Source: Bin76 sp963665765
GTDB taxonomy: Bacteria > Actinomycetota > Acidimicrobiia > Spongiisociales > ZC4RG35
NCBI GenBank assembly: GCA_963665765.1
Contig: OY762464.1
Location: forward strand, 1,612,001-1,676,000
DNA length: 64,000 bases
Direction: 5' to 3'
Under the pieces are notes generated by a model. The model saw only the letters and a program-made list of their open reading frames with translations, did no database searches and was not told where the DNA came from. Position 1 is the first letter of the stretch. Each line of letters starts with the position of its first letter. This document shows positions 56,600 to 64,000 of the stretch, piece after piece. A program made the position numbers and the translations under genes.

Positions 56600-56685
56600 G
56601 GAAGACTTAGGATATGGAGACTATCGGGATGGGAAACTGCCAGGCGGTGAACCTTCTTGTAGGGGAGCCGATGCGAAAATCGGTA

Positions 56686-57531
56686 TTATTGCCCGTCGGA
56701 GTCCTCCATTGAGACTATGGGGTTGCGAAGCACTCCGATGCGGTCTATTTCAGCCTCCATGACGTCGCCCGGTCTGAGGTAAAGGGACTCAGCGTCCGGG
56801 CTGAATCCGGCCACTCCGGAGACGGTTCCGGTGGAGAGAACGTCGCCGGCGCTGTAGCCCATCGGGGAATAGTGGGACACGATCTCCTGGATCGTCAACC
56901 ACATGTTCCCCGTATTGGAAACCTGGCGCCTCTCTCCGTTCACCCGAAGCTCGACGCCAAGTGAGTGCGGATCGCCCACTTCGTCGGGGGTGACTATCCA
57001 GGGCCCGATCGGGCAGAACGTGTCGATACCCTTGCAGAAAGAGAAGACACCGGACTTCATCTCCCTTCTCTGGATATCACGAGCCGTGATGTCGTTGAAT
57101 ATCAGGTAACCGGCTATGTAGTCGTCCGCTTCTTCAGGCGAGAAGTATTTCCCCGACTTTCCGATGACTACCGCAAGCTCTAGTTCATAGTCGAGTTCGC
57201 TGGTTAGTTGGTGAGGATAGACGATGGGATCATCGGGTCCGATGATGGCGTCGATGTTCTGGAAGAACACGATCCAGGGAAGAACAGGGTGCGACCAATC
57301 GACCCTGAGCGACTCCTCGTGGTGCTCCTTGTAGTTGCCGGCAGTGTGGAAGAACTTCTTGGGTATGATCGGCGCCTCCAGTTCCACCGTGGATAGACCG
57401 TAATCCATCCCTGTCTCACCTACATCACCGCCTCTCTCGAAGTACTGGCGCATCGTGGCAACATCAAGTTCGACCACGCGGTCGCCTTCGATGCGGCCGA
57501 CTTTCCCGCCACTGAATGTGGCCAACTTCAT
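56686..57531 (-). CDS. Fumarylacetoacetate hydrolase family protein
   Basis: A 281-residue FAH-fold enzyme. The metal-binding acids are in ELDYELELAVVIGKSG (about 108-123) and the following IFNDITARDIQRRE (about 148-161). DVLSTGTVSGVAG closes the site. Relatives hydrolyse acylpyruvates or decarboxylate/isomerise related diketo acids. It lies 92 bases downstream of the carboligase gene in the same direction, at the end of the transport/catabolism gene set. The substrate is not deducible. Confidence 0.9.
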   Translation of the reverse strand: MKLATFSGGKVGRIEGDRVVELDVATMRQYFERGGDVGETGMDYGLSTVELEAPIIPKKFFHTAGNYKEHHEESLRVDWSHPVLPWIVFFQNIDAIIGPDDPIVYPHQLTSELDYELELAVVIGKSGKYFSPEEADDYIAGYLIFNDITARDIQRREMKSGVFSFCKGIDTFCPIGPWIVTPDEVGDPHSLGVELRVNGERRQVSNTGNMWLTIQEIVSHYSPMGYSAGDVLSTGTVSGVAGFSPDAESLYLRPGDVMEAEIDRIGVLRNPIVSMEDSDGQ

Positions 57532-57623
57532 TGACTACCCCCCACTTGGTTGATCAGACATTGAACGGATGCTAGCGACTTGTCGCAAACGGGAGCCTTG
57601 GTGGGGTTCCTTCCAAGTGTGGT

Positions 57624-58820
57624 TTAGGGGGCCCCGTGGCCCGAGACGACATCTTTGACCATCTCGATGAACCTCTTATTCGAAACCAGTCCTCCGTCCT
57701 TAATGGAACGCATCTTCACTCGGTCCAGCAATGTGGCTTGGCACTCCTCGGGGATTGCGAGGTTGAGTTCCTCGGCCTTGATCCTGATGCTGGCCAGTCC
57801 GCTCTTCTTGCCCAGCACTAGTCCTCGGTCGGCGCCAACCAATGTTGAGGAGTAGGGTTCGATGGCGGGCGGGTCGTGGAACTGCGACGCCACTGCTCCG
57901 CTTTCCCTGACGAACAGATTCCGGCCGGTGACGGGTTTCCAAGGCGCCAGGTGATAGCCGGACAGTCTCTGGACGGTGGCGGCCACCTCGACCATGTACT
58001 CCAGCCTCATGGCGGTCTCGCCGCCGTATACGGCCTCGAAGGCGATGGCGAACTCGCCGATGTCCATGTTGCCGGCTCGCTCTCCCATACCGTTGATCGT
58101 GCCCTGGACCCAATCCGCCCCGGAGCGGACGGCCTCGATGGATCCGGCAGTGGCCAGGCCGAAGTCATCATGGCCATGCCAGTGGATCGGGACCTCGGCC
58201 CCGACCCACCCGCGGGCTTGGGTCACCATAGCCGCCGCCGCCTCCGGAGCGGCGATACCCAGAGTGTCCACCAAGGCGATCTCACCGGCTCCGGCTTCGA
58301 TTGCCCTTGTGTAAATCTCCTCCAGAAACCCGAAGTCGGCGCGGCTGCCGTCAACCCCGAAAAAACAGATCTGGATCCCGTTGTCAACAGCGAAATGTAT
58401 CGAATCGACCACGCGCTGGCTGACAACTTCACGGGTCAACCCATAGGCGGAGAGCTTGCCGTCGCTCACCGGGGTCTCGATGACCGCCGCCTTCACTCCG
58501 AGGTCGACGAGTTGCTCCACATCGGCTCTTACGGCCCTCGAGAACCCCCAGATCTCGGCTTTCAGGCCGGCGCCCAGGATGAGGCGAAATGCTTCCACAT
58601 CATCTTGAGAGACACGGGGAAAACCGGCCTCTATCCGGTCCACACCGAGACGATCGAGGGCGAGGGCTATCTCCAGCTTCGACTCGGGGCCCAGCGCCAC
58701 GCCGACTGTCTGCTCTCCATCACGAAGGGTGGTGTCATAGATCCCGACCCTGCGTTCGAGGGCGCTGTCGGCAGCCACTTCATTGAACGATCCGGTCCAC
58801 ACCAAGTGGCGATCAAGCAT
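57624..58820 (-). CDS. Pyruvate carboxyltransferase-like (homocitrate/isopropylmalate synthase family) enzyme
   Basis: A 398-residue DRE-TIM metallolyase. YDTTLRDGEQ (about 28-37) has the R-D pair, HWHGHDDFGLA (about 213-223) the metal histidines and MGERAGN (about 245-251) the conserved loop. It lacks the LeuA allosteric domain and resembles NifV/homocitrate-type synthases. It may condense acetyl-CoA with a 2-oxo acid, or cleave such a product. Its position between a peptide-type transporter and an FAH-family enzyme suggests a catabolic role, not leucine synthesis (inference). Confidence 0.82.
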   Translation of the reverse strand: MLDRHLVWTGSFNEVAADSALERRVGIYDTTLRDGEQTVGVALGPESKLEIALALDRLGVDRIEAGFPRVSQDDVEAFRLILGAGLKAEIWGFSRAVRADVEQLVDLGVKAAVIETPVSDGKLSAYGLTREVVSQRVVDSIHFAVDNGIQICFFGVDGSRADFGFLEEIYTRAIEAGAGEIALVDTLGIAAPEAAAAMVTQARGWVGAEVPIHWHGHDDFGLATAGSIEAVRSGADWVQGTINGMGERAGNMDIGEFAIAFEAVYGGETAMRLEYMVEVAATVQRLSGYHLAPWKPVTGRNLFVRESGAVASQFHDPPAIEPYSSTLVGADRGLVLGKKSGLASIRIKAEELNLAIPEECQATLLDRVKMRSIKDGGLVSNKRFIEMVKDVVSGHGAP

Positions 58821-58864
58821 TAGTCCTCACAGTCACAGCGGTCAGGCAATTATATCTCCCGGCG

Positions 58865-59851
58865 TCAAAGGGACCCTGCCGGGGAGGTATGGAGGTGGCA
58901 TCTCACCAGGTGTTCCGCACCCACCTTTACGGTTTCGGGAGTGGTGGTGCAGACGTCCATGACGTGGGGGCAGCGTGTGCGGAACCGGCAACCCGAAGGG
59001 GGATCAAGTGGGCTGGGCAGTTCCCCGATGATCTCCAGCCGGGGGCCACGGTCCCCGGGATGGGTGGGCAGATCGGCGGCAAGCAGTCCCTGGGTATATG
59101 GATGCTGGGGAGATTCGAAAACCTGATCGGTGGGTCCCTGCTCTACGATTCGACCCATGTACATCACCGCCGCCTGATGGGCTACGTACTGCACCGTGGC
59201 CAGGTTGTGAGAGATCATCAGGTAGGTCGTGTTGAGGTCTCGCTGGATGTCTTTCAGAAGATTGAGCACTTGGGCCTGAACCGAGACATCGAGAGCCGAG
59301 ACCGGCTCATCTAGCACCAGAAGACTCGGGTCCGTGATCAGGGCACCGGCCAATGCAATACGTTGCCGCTGGCCCCCGCTGAACTCGTGAGGGAACAGAT
59401 CGCCATGCCACCTCTCCATGCCTACCTTTTCGAGCGTCTCTCCTACTCGTTCCCTCACTTCGTCCCTGGAGAGCCTTCGATTGACCACGAGAGCCTCGGC
59501 AACGATGTTCCGCACTCGCATGCGAGGGCTAAGGGAGGCCCAGGGATCCTGAAATACCGCCTGTACGTTGGTGCGGAACCACCTCAACTCGCGGCGTTTC
59601 AGGCTGTGGACTTCTCTCCCCTCCAATGTCACAGATCCGCTCGTGGGCCGGGTCAGTCTCAGGATGAGCCGGGCTGTTGTGGTCTTCCCGCATCCGGATT
59701 CGCCCACGAGGGCAAGAGTCGTTCCCTCCTTGATGGAGAAGCTGACTCCATCGACGGCGCGGATGTGGCCGATGGTGCGACCGCCGTACTGGCCGGATGA
59801 AACTGGAAAATGCTTAACCAGGTTGTCGACAACCATTACGGCGTCCGTCAC
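58865..59851 (-). CDS. Oligopeptide-type ABC transporter ATPase (DppF/OppF)
   Basis: A 328-residue ATPase of the peptide/nickel family. Walker A GESGCGKTTTARL, signature FSGGQRQRIALA and Walker B LLVLDEPVSALDV are intact. The C-terminal oligopeptide tail (GCRFRTRCPHVMDVC) carries the cysteines that bind an iron-sulphur cluster in some relatives. GTG 59851 overlaps the DppD stop (GTGA). It powers import together with DppB, DppC and DppD. Confidence 0.92.
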   Translation of the reverse strand: MTDAVMVVDNLVKHFPVSSGQYGGRTIGHIRAVDGVSFSIKEGTTLALVGESGCGKTTTARLILRLTRPTSGSVTLEGREVHSLKRRELRWFRTNVQAVFQDPWASLSPRMRVRNIVAEALVVNRRLSRDEVRERVGETLEKVGMERWHGDLFPHEFSGGQRQRIALAGALITDPSLLVLDEPVSALDVSVQAQVLNLLKDIQRDLNTTYLMISHNLATVQYVAHQAAVMYMGRIVEQGPTDQVFESPQHPYTQGLLAADLPTHPGDRGPRLEIIGELPSPLDPPSGCRFRTRCPHVMDVCTTTPETVKVGAEHLVRCHLHTSPAGSL

Positions 59852-60864
59852 AACATCTCCTCGACCAGCCAGCAAGCCGCCACATGATGGTCTCCGACTT
59901 CGAACGACGGCGGGTATTGATTTTCACAGCTCGTCAGTGCGACGGGACATCTTGGTGCGAATGAACAACCCGGTGGGAGGTCGATGAGGGAGGGAGGCTG
60001 TCCTTCGATGGAGGGCAGCCGTTCGGCTTTCCTAGCCAGCCGAGGACGGGCCTTAAGCAACGCTTGTGTGTACGGGTGCTCTGGCTTGTCGAAGATGTCC
60101 GATACGGGACCTTGCTCGACGATGCGCCCGGCGTACATCACTGCCACTCGATCACAGGATTCGGCAATGACCCCGAAGTCATGAGTGATCAGGATGATGG
60201 CGATCGAGGTTTGCTTCCGTATCTCGTCGAGGAGTCGCAGGTACTGAGCCTGGATCGTCACATCGAGGGCGGTTGTGGGTTCGTCGGCGATAAGGACCGA
60301 CGGTCGGCAGGATATGGCCATGGCCCCCACCACCCGCTGTTTCATCCCCCCGCTCATCTGATGTGGAAAACTGCGTAGGCGCCGCTCGGGGGCCGGTACC
60401 TGAACACTGTGAAGAGCCGCTATCGATCGCTCCAGCACCTCACGCGAGGAGACAGCCACATCGTGGAGGCGAATGGCCTCGGCGATTTGATTCCCTACCG
60501 AATACACCGGATTCAACGATTGCTGTGGATCCTGGAGGATCATGGAAACCTCCCGCCCCCTGATCTTGCGCATCTGCTTCTCACTGAGCGAGAGAAGGTC
60601 TCGCCCACCGAGAAAGACCTGGCCACCCAGTATCCGGCCCGCCGGCTCCGGCACTAGCCGCACCAAGGAAAGGGCGAGCATACTCTTGCCGCTACCGGAT
60701 TCGCCTACGATCCCGAGCATTTCACCCGGGAAAAGCTGGAGGGAGACGCCATCAACCGCCTTGGTTATGCCCCAACGCGTATACAGATGGGTGACCAGGT
60801 CTTTGACCTCCAAGACCGGACCGGCCACCGAAGCGCCACCCCCGTCATCTGCTGTGCCGTTCAT
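59848..60864 (-). CDS. Oligopeptide-type ABC transporter ATPase (DppD/OppD)
   Basis: A 338-residue partner ATPase. Walker A is GESGSGKSMLALSLV, the signature is MSGGMKQRVVGAMA, Walker B is LIADEPTTALDV, and the C-terminal PGCSFAPRCPVALTSC cysteine tail is present. A longer frame upstream is a shadow of the permease gene. ATG 60864 overlaps the permease stop (ATGA). Confidence 0.93.
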   Translation of the reverse strand: MNGTADDGGGASVAGPVLEVKDLVTHLYTRWGITKAVDGVSLQLFPGEMLGIVGESGSGKSMLALSLVRLVPEPAGRILGGQVFLGGRDLLSLSEKQMRKIRGREVSMILQDPQQSLNPVYSVGNQIAEAIRLHDVAVSSREVLERSIAALHSVQVPAPERRLRSFPHQMSGGMKQRVVGAMAISCRPSVLIADEPTTALDVTIQAQYLRLLDEIRKQTSIAIILITHDFGVIAESCDRVAVMYAGRIVEQGPVSDIFDKPEHPYTQALLKARPRLARKAERLPSIEGQPPSLIDLPPGCSFAPRCPVALTSCENQYPPSFEVGDHHVAACWLVEEML

Positions 60865-61808
60865 CGGCGTTGGCGCATCTTCGGATCCAGGAAATCCCGG
60901 AGCCAGTCTCCCAGGAGGTTCAGGGAGAGCACGACCAGGAGGATGGCGAGTCCGGGGAAAAGGGAAATCCACCAGGCGATCAGCACCTGGTCCCTGCCGC
61001 CGGCCACCATCACACCCCAACTGGGGTTTGGCCTGGGGATGCCGGCGCCGATGAAGCTCAGTGAGGACTCCTCCAGGATCACAACCCCCACCTGCAAGGT
61101 GGCGAGAACGATCAAGGTGTTGGCAATATTCGGCAAGATGTGTCGCAGAAGGATTCTCCATGCGGAGGACCCGGCGACCTTGGATCTGGCGACGTATTCG
61201 GCCTCCCGAGCGGCGAGGGTGTCGCCTCTCACCTGCCTGGCGAAATAGGCCCACATTGTGATGGCGATGATTGTCACGATGGTCACGAACGAGGGTCCGA
61301 TAACCGCCACGATCACCAGAGCCAGCAGCACAATTGGCAGGCTCAGAAATGTGTCGATGAGCCAACTGACCACCCGGTCGATCCAACCACCGAAATACCC
61401 GGCTAGCAATCCCAAGGTGGTGCCTACCGAGGCGCCCACAAGGATGGTTAAGGAGGCGACAGCCAGCGAGATCCTGGCTCCATAAATGATCCTGGTCAGC
61501 AGGTCCCGCCCTTGCTTGTCGGTGCCCAGGGGGTAAGTCCAGGACCCACCCTCGATCCATGCCGGTGGTGTCAAGCGGTCAGCCAGAACGCCTCGGAGGG
61601 GATCGTGAACGGTGATCACATCCGCCAGGAGAGCGGGAAGGAGTAGCAGGAACACGATGATGAATATTGGAATCCACGGCACCTTGTCGGCGCGGGTCCT
61701 CAACCAGGGAAACCGCCGGCGTCGGCCTTCGATCGGCCCGGTGGTCCGGCTGGCGGAAGGAGTTGCCCATTCCCTCCCGGACCCGGAGAACAACCTACCA
61801 ATCGGCAT
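60861..61808 (-). CDS. Dipeptide-type ABC transporter permease DppC
   Basis: A 315-residue inner-membrane permease. A cytoplasmic N-terminal stretch precedes six helices. The PLGTDKQGRDLLTRIIYGARISL segment (about 92-114) is the periplasmic/first core region of DppC. The EAA loop is AREAEYVARSKVAGSSAW (about 202-219). The ATG shares one base with the dppB stop (TGATG). Confidence 0.92.
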   Translation of the reverse strand: MPIGRLFSGSGREWATPSASRTTGPIEGRRRRFPWLRTRADKVPWIPIFIIVFLLLLPALLADVITVHDPLRGVLADRLTPPAWIEGGSWTYPLGTDKQGRDLLTRIIYGARISLAVASLTILVGASVGTTLGLLAGYFGGWIDRVVSWLIDTFLSLPIVLLALVIVAVIGPSFVTIVTIIAITMWAYFARQVRGDTLAAREAEYVARSKVAGSSAWRILLRHILPNIANTLIVLATLQVGVVILEESSLSFIGAGIPRPNPSWGVMVAGGRDQVLIAWWISLFPGLAILLVVLSLNLLGDWLRDFLDPKMRQRR

Positions 61809-62743
61809 CAGGCGAGAGACCTCTGCCCGAGTCTCACCCTCGGATCGAGAAAGGTGTATGTGACATCGACCAGAAGGTTCATTACGACGATTACCGTGGC
61901 GGTGAAGAGGGCGAGCGCTTGGACGACGGGGAAGTCACGGGCATTGGCAGCCTCGAAGGCAAGCAACCCCACCCCCGGCCAGGAAAAAACGATCTCCACC
62001 ACCGTCGCTCCGGTGAGCATCCGAACCGCAACGCCCCCGAAGAAGGTCAGTGGTCCTATCGACGCCGGCTTGAGGGCATGTTTCATGATCACCAAGAATT
62101 CGGAGACGCCCTTGAGCCGCGCCAACTTGATGTACTCGCTTCCCAGGGTCTCGAGCATGGCCGATCTGAACAGCCGCAGCAAGGCGGCGATACCAAAGAT
62201 CGCTATGACGAAGCTGGGCAGGATATAGCTGGACCAACTCCCGATACCCGAGGTGGGGATGAAGTTCCACGGCACTGCAATTAGCCAGATGAGCATGATC
62301 GCCAGCCAGAACTCGGGAACCGACTGACCGAACAGCGCCAAACCCTTGGCGATCCGGTCCGCCAAGGAACCGCGTTTGACCGCCGAGAAAATCCCGAGGG
62401 GTATACCGATGGTCACCACCAAAACGGTGGCCACCAAGCCCAGCCGAATAGAAGCGGGAAGCCTGCCGGCGATTATCCCGGCTGCCGTTTCGGTGGGATA
62501 CAGGAAGGAAGGACCGAAATCACCCTGGAGTGCGTTGATTATGAAAGACTGATATTGCTCGGGCAGGGACTTGTCGAGTCCCCACTGCTCCCGTAGGGCC
62601 TGTTCATCCTCGCGGCTCATATCCACCGGGGCCAGAACATCCAGAGGATCACCAGTGAGCCGCGCCAGGAAAAAGACGATGAATGAAACCGCCAGGATGG
62701 TAAGGACCCCGCGGACGCTGTTGATCAGGATGTAACGGGCCAT
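61808..62743 (-). CDS. Dipeptide-type ABC transporter permease DppB
   Basis: A 311-residue permease. The N-terminal helix ends in RLTGDPLDVLAP, usual for DppB. The EAA-type loop is TLGSEYIKLARLKGVSEF (about 194-211). Six helices are visible. The matching substrate-binding lipoprotein is not in the window and is probably beyond the right edge. Confidence 0.92.
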   Translation of the reverse strand: MARYILINSVRGVLTILAVSFIVFFLARLTGDPLDVLAPVDMSREDEQALREQWGLDKSLPEQYQSFIINALQGDFGPSFLYPTETAAGIIAGRLPASIRLGLVATVLVVTIGIPLGIFSAVKRGSLADRIAKGLALFGQSVPEFWLAIMLIWLIAVPWNFIPTSGIGSWSSYILPSFVIAIFGIAALLRLFRSAMLETLGSEYIKLARLKGVSEFLVIMKHALKPASIGPLTFFGGVAVRMLTGATVVEIVFSWPGVGLLAFEAANARDFPVVQALALFTATVIVVMNLLVDVTYTFLDPRVRLGQRSLA

Positions 62744-62774
62744 CAGGCCAGACCCTGGGGACAGGCCCAGGTTG

Positions 62775-63956
62775 TCACAGCCCCGGGTCGACTATGTACA
62801 GGCCGTCCCCGAACCTATCGCTGACATACACCATCCCGTCCTCGGTGGAGAAGACATCGTTGAACTGGATCGAATCCCGACCCTCCGGCGCCGGGGGAAT
62901 CAGGTGGGCGACCTCCACAGGGTTCGTGGCGTCGGAAATGTCATAGGCCCTCAGACCTCCGGCGAAGTAGGTGAGATAGACCAGATCAGGGTCCTGGAAT
63001 GAACCCGGACGCATCTCGTGGAGGTTGTGGGGTCCCCAGCGTATGCTCTCGTCGTGCCGGGCTCCCGACGGAACGGGGAAACGGGTGATTACCTTGGGAT
63101 CGGTCTCGTTGGAGATGTCAACCACCCACACGTGCCGCTGGACTCCGATCCAGGGAGTGATCTGCTCGTCGGTGACGATGAGAATGTCCCGTCCGGGAGG
63201 ACGGAGGGCAGTGTGGGTGTTGCGGCTCTCGGGTCCGAACTCCAGGCGACTTATCAACTGCGGTTTGGTGGCATTGCCGATGTCGATGATCATCAGACCT
63301 CCGTCCCAATACCCGCCGTAAGCGCGGTCGCCGTAGGGAAGGGCATGGTGGAGGTTATAGAAGCGGTCCTCATGGGCCAGACCGGGGTCATCGGCCGCGC
63401 GCCAGTTCGATTGCTCGCCGCCTGCGACATGCTGGCCGGGGTACCACCAGCGCCCCAGTTCCCGGGGGGAGGTCGGGTCGGATAGGTCGACTATTTCCAG
63501 GATGCGCCCGGAGTAGCCTGCTTCACCCGCCGACACCAATGCATGGTCACCTTCCCACCAGGCCATTCGGTGTATACCGGTTCCAGTGACCGGATAGAAG
63601 CCGATCTGTTGCGGTGAGGCGGGGTTGGACACGTCGTAGACGGCCATCCCGGCGCTCCACTCGGTTGGCGGCTCGTCTTCAAACCGGTTGCGCTCGTGAT
63701 TGACCAGCAGGATGGAATCCTTCACCTGGACCTTGTGACTGTGAGTTCCCGGAGGCCTGGGGATCTGGGTGATCAGTTGTGGACGATAAGGGTTGGAAAC
63801 ATCGATAATCGAAGTGCCGAGGTCGTTGTATCCCATGTGGCCGACGTAGGCGACGCCGTTCACCACATTGACATGCATCAGATCTCCCTTGCCGTCGAGG
63901 TCGATGTGACCGATAACGGACATCCGGTGAGCGTCGGTGCGATCGCTTGGAGTCAT
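62775..63956 (-). CDS. LVIVD-repeat beta-propeller protein
   Basis: A 393-residue propeller. The blades repeat the motif (G/A)(L/V)xIxDVSNPxxPxxIxxF/Y: GTSIIDVSNPYRPQLI (about 48-63), MAVYDVSNPASPQQIG, ILEIVDLSDPTSPREL, LMIIDIGNATKPQLI, VWVVDISNETDPKVI and LRAYDISDATNPVEVA. It has no clear signal peptide. It is 31 bases upstream of dppB in the same direction, so probably the first gene in the window of the operon. Its function in this family is unknown; a ligand-binding or scaffold role is possible. Confidence 0.85.
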   Translation of the reverse strand: MTPSDRTDAHRMSVIGHIDLDGKGDLMHVNVVNGVAYVGHMGYNDLGTSIIDVSNPYRPQLITQIPRPPGTHSHKVQVKDSILLVNHERNRFEDEPPTEWSAGMAVYDVSNPASPQQIGFYPVTGTGIHRMAWWEGDHALVSAGEAGYSGRILEIVDLSDPTSPRELGRWWYPGQHVAGGEQSNWRAADDPGLAHEDRFYNLHHALPYGDRAYGGYWDGGLMIIDIGNATKPQLISRLEFGPESRNTHTALRPPGRDILIVTDEQITPWIGVQRHVWVVDISNETDPKVITRFPVPSGARHDESIRWGPHNLHEMRPGSFQDPDLVYLTYFAGGLRAYDISDATNPVEVAHLIPPAPEGRDSIQFNDVFSTEDGMVYVSDRFGDGLYIVDPGL

Positions 63957-64000
63957 CGGCCTATACGCTCGAGTAAACGGGAGACGTTGCTATGAAGGAT

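Overview
The window looks like chromosomal DNA of a high-GC Actinomycetota, possibly an Acidimicrobiia-like lineage. The support is a mycothiol-nitroreductase-type DsbA homologue, a DUF3151 protein, a DUF6092-like protein, a 30-residue bS22-type ribosomal protein, and many start codons sitting 6-9 bases behind a TANNNT box, as in leaderless actinobacterial transcripts. Exact placement is inference. No rRNA, tRNA, CRISPR array or transposase was seen.

Region by region: 1-8.8 kb holds a partial winged-helix protein, a TrpB2-type tryptophan synthase beta chain, an HhH-GPD glycosylase, a DsbA/mycothiol nitroreductase homologue, proC, a one-cysteine peroxiredoxin, a membrane-anchored HdrD-type Fe-S protein, pheA, and a CpaE-like pair. 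8.9-12.8 kb is a form II CO/xanthine-dehydrogenase-type molybdoenzyme operon (S-L-M order) closed by a clear terminator. 12.84-18.02 kb is a one-gene restriction island: a very large Type ISP-like nuclease-helicase-methyltransferase polypeptide, interrupted at a run of ten G and bracketed by a 26-bp direct repeat derived from the 3' end of a neighbouring HATPase gene. 18-31 kb is housekeeping: SPFH/NfeD, pyruvate phosphate dikinase, DUF3151, a DUF885 peptidase, nitroreductase, YbaK, PPOX, VanZ, a DUF4143 ATPase and an old yellow enzyme.

31-44 kb carries a heterodimeric ABC exporter, clpB with a HAIR-like operator, a glutamine amidotransferase, MscS, a small membrane protein coupled to a lipoprotein cytochrome c, an ATP-dependent DNA ligase, PhzF, a cation efflux protein and thrB. 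44-50 kb holds bS22 behind an attenuator-like hairpin, a glutaryl-CoA-dehydrogenase-like enzyme, MaoC, a second and distinctly AT-rich restriction-modification island (methyltransferase and nuclease converging and overlapping), a decayed S9 peptidase remnant, mmsA and a thioredoxin-like ferredoxin. 50-56 kb holds a class II Fic protein with palindromic operator-like sites, zwf and two tandem MFS paralogues. 56-64 kb is an O-methyltransferase followed by a leftward gene set (LVIVD protein, dipeptide-type ABC permeases and ATPases, a LeuA/homocitrate-synthase-type carboligase, an FAH-family enzyme) that looks like an uptake and catabolic operon.

The most unusual material is the phase-variable-looking single-gene Type ISP island, the AT-rich second island with its damaged surroundings, the bS22 leader, and the Fic promoter palindromes.
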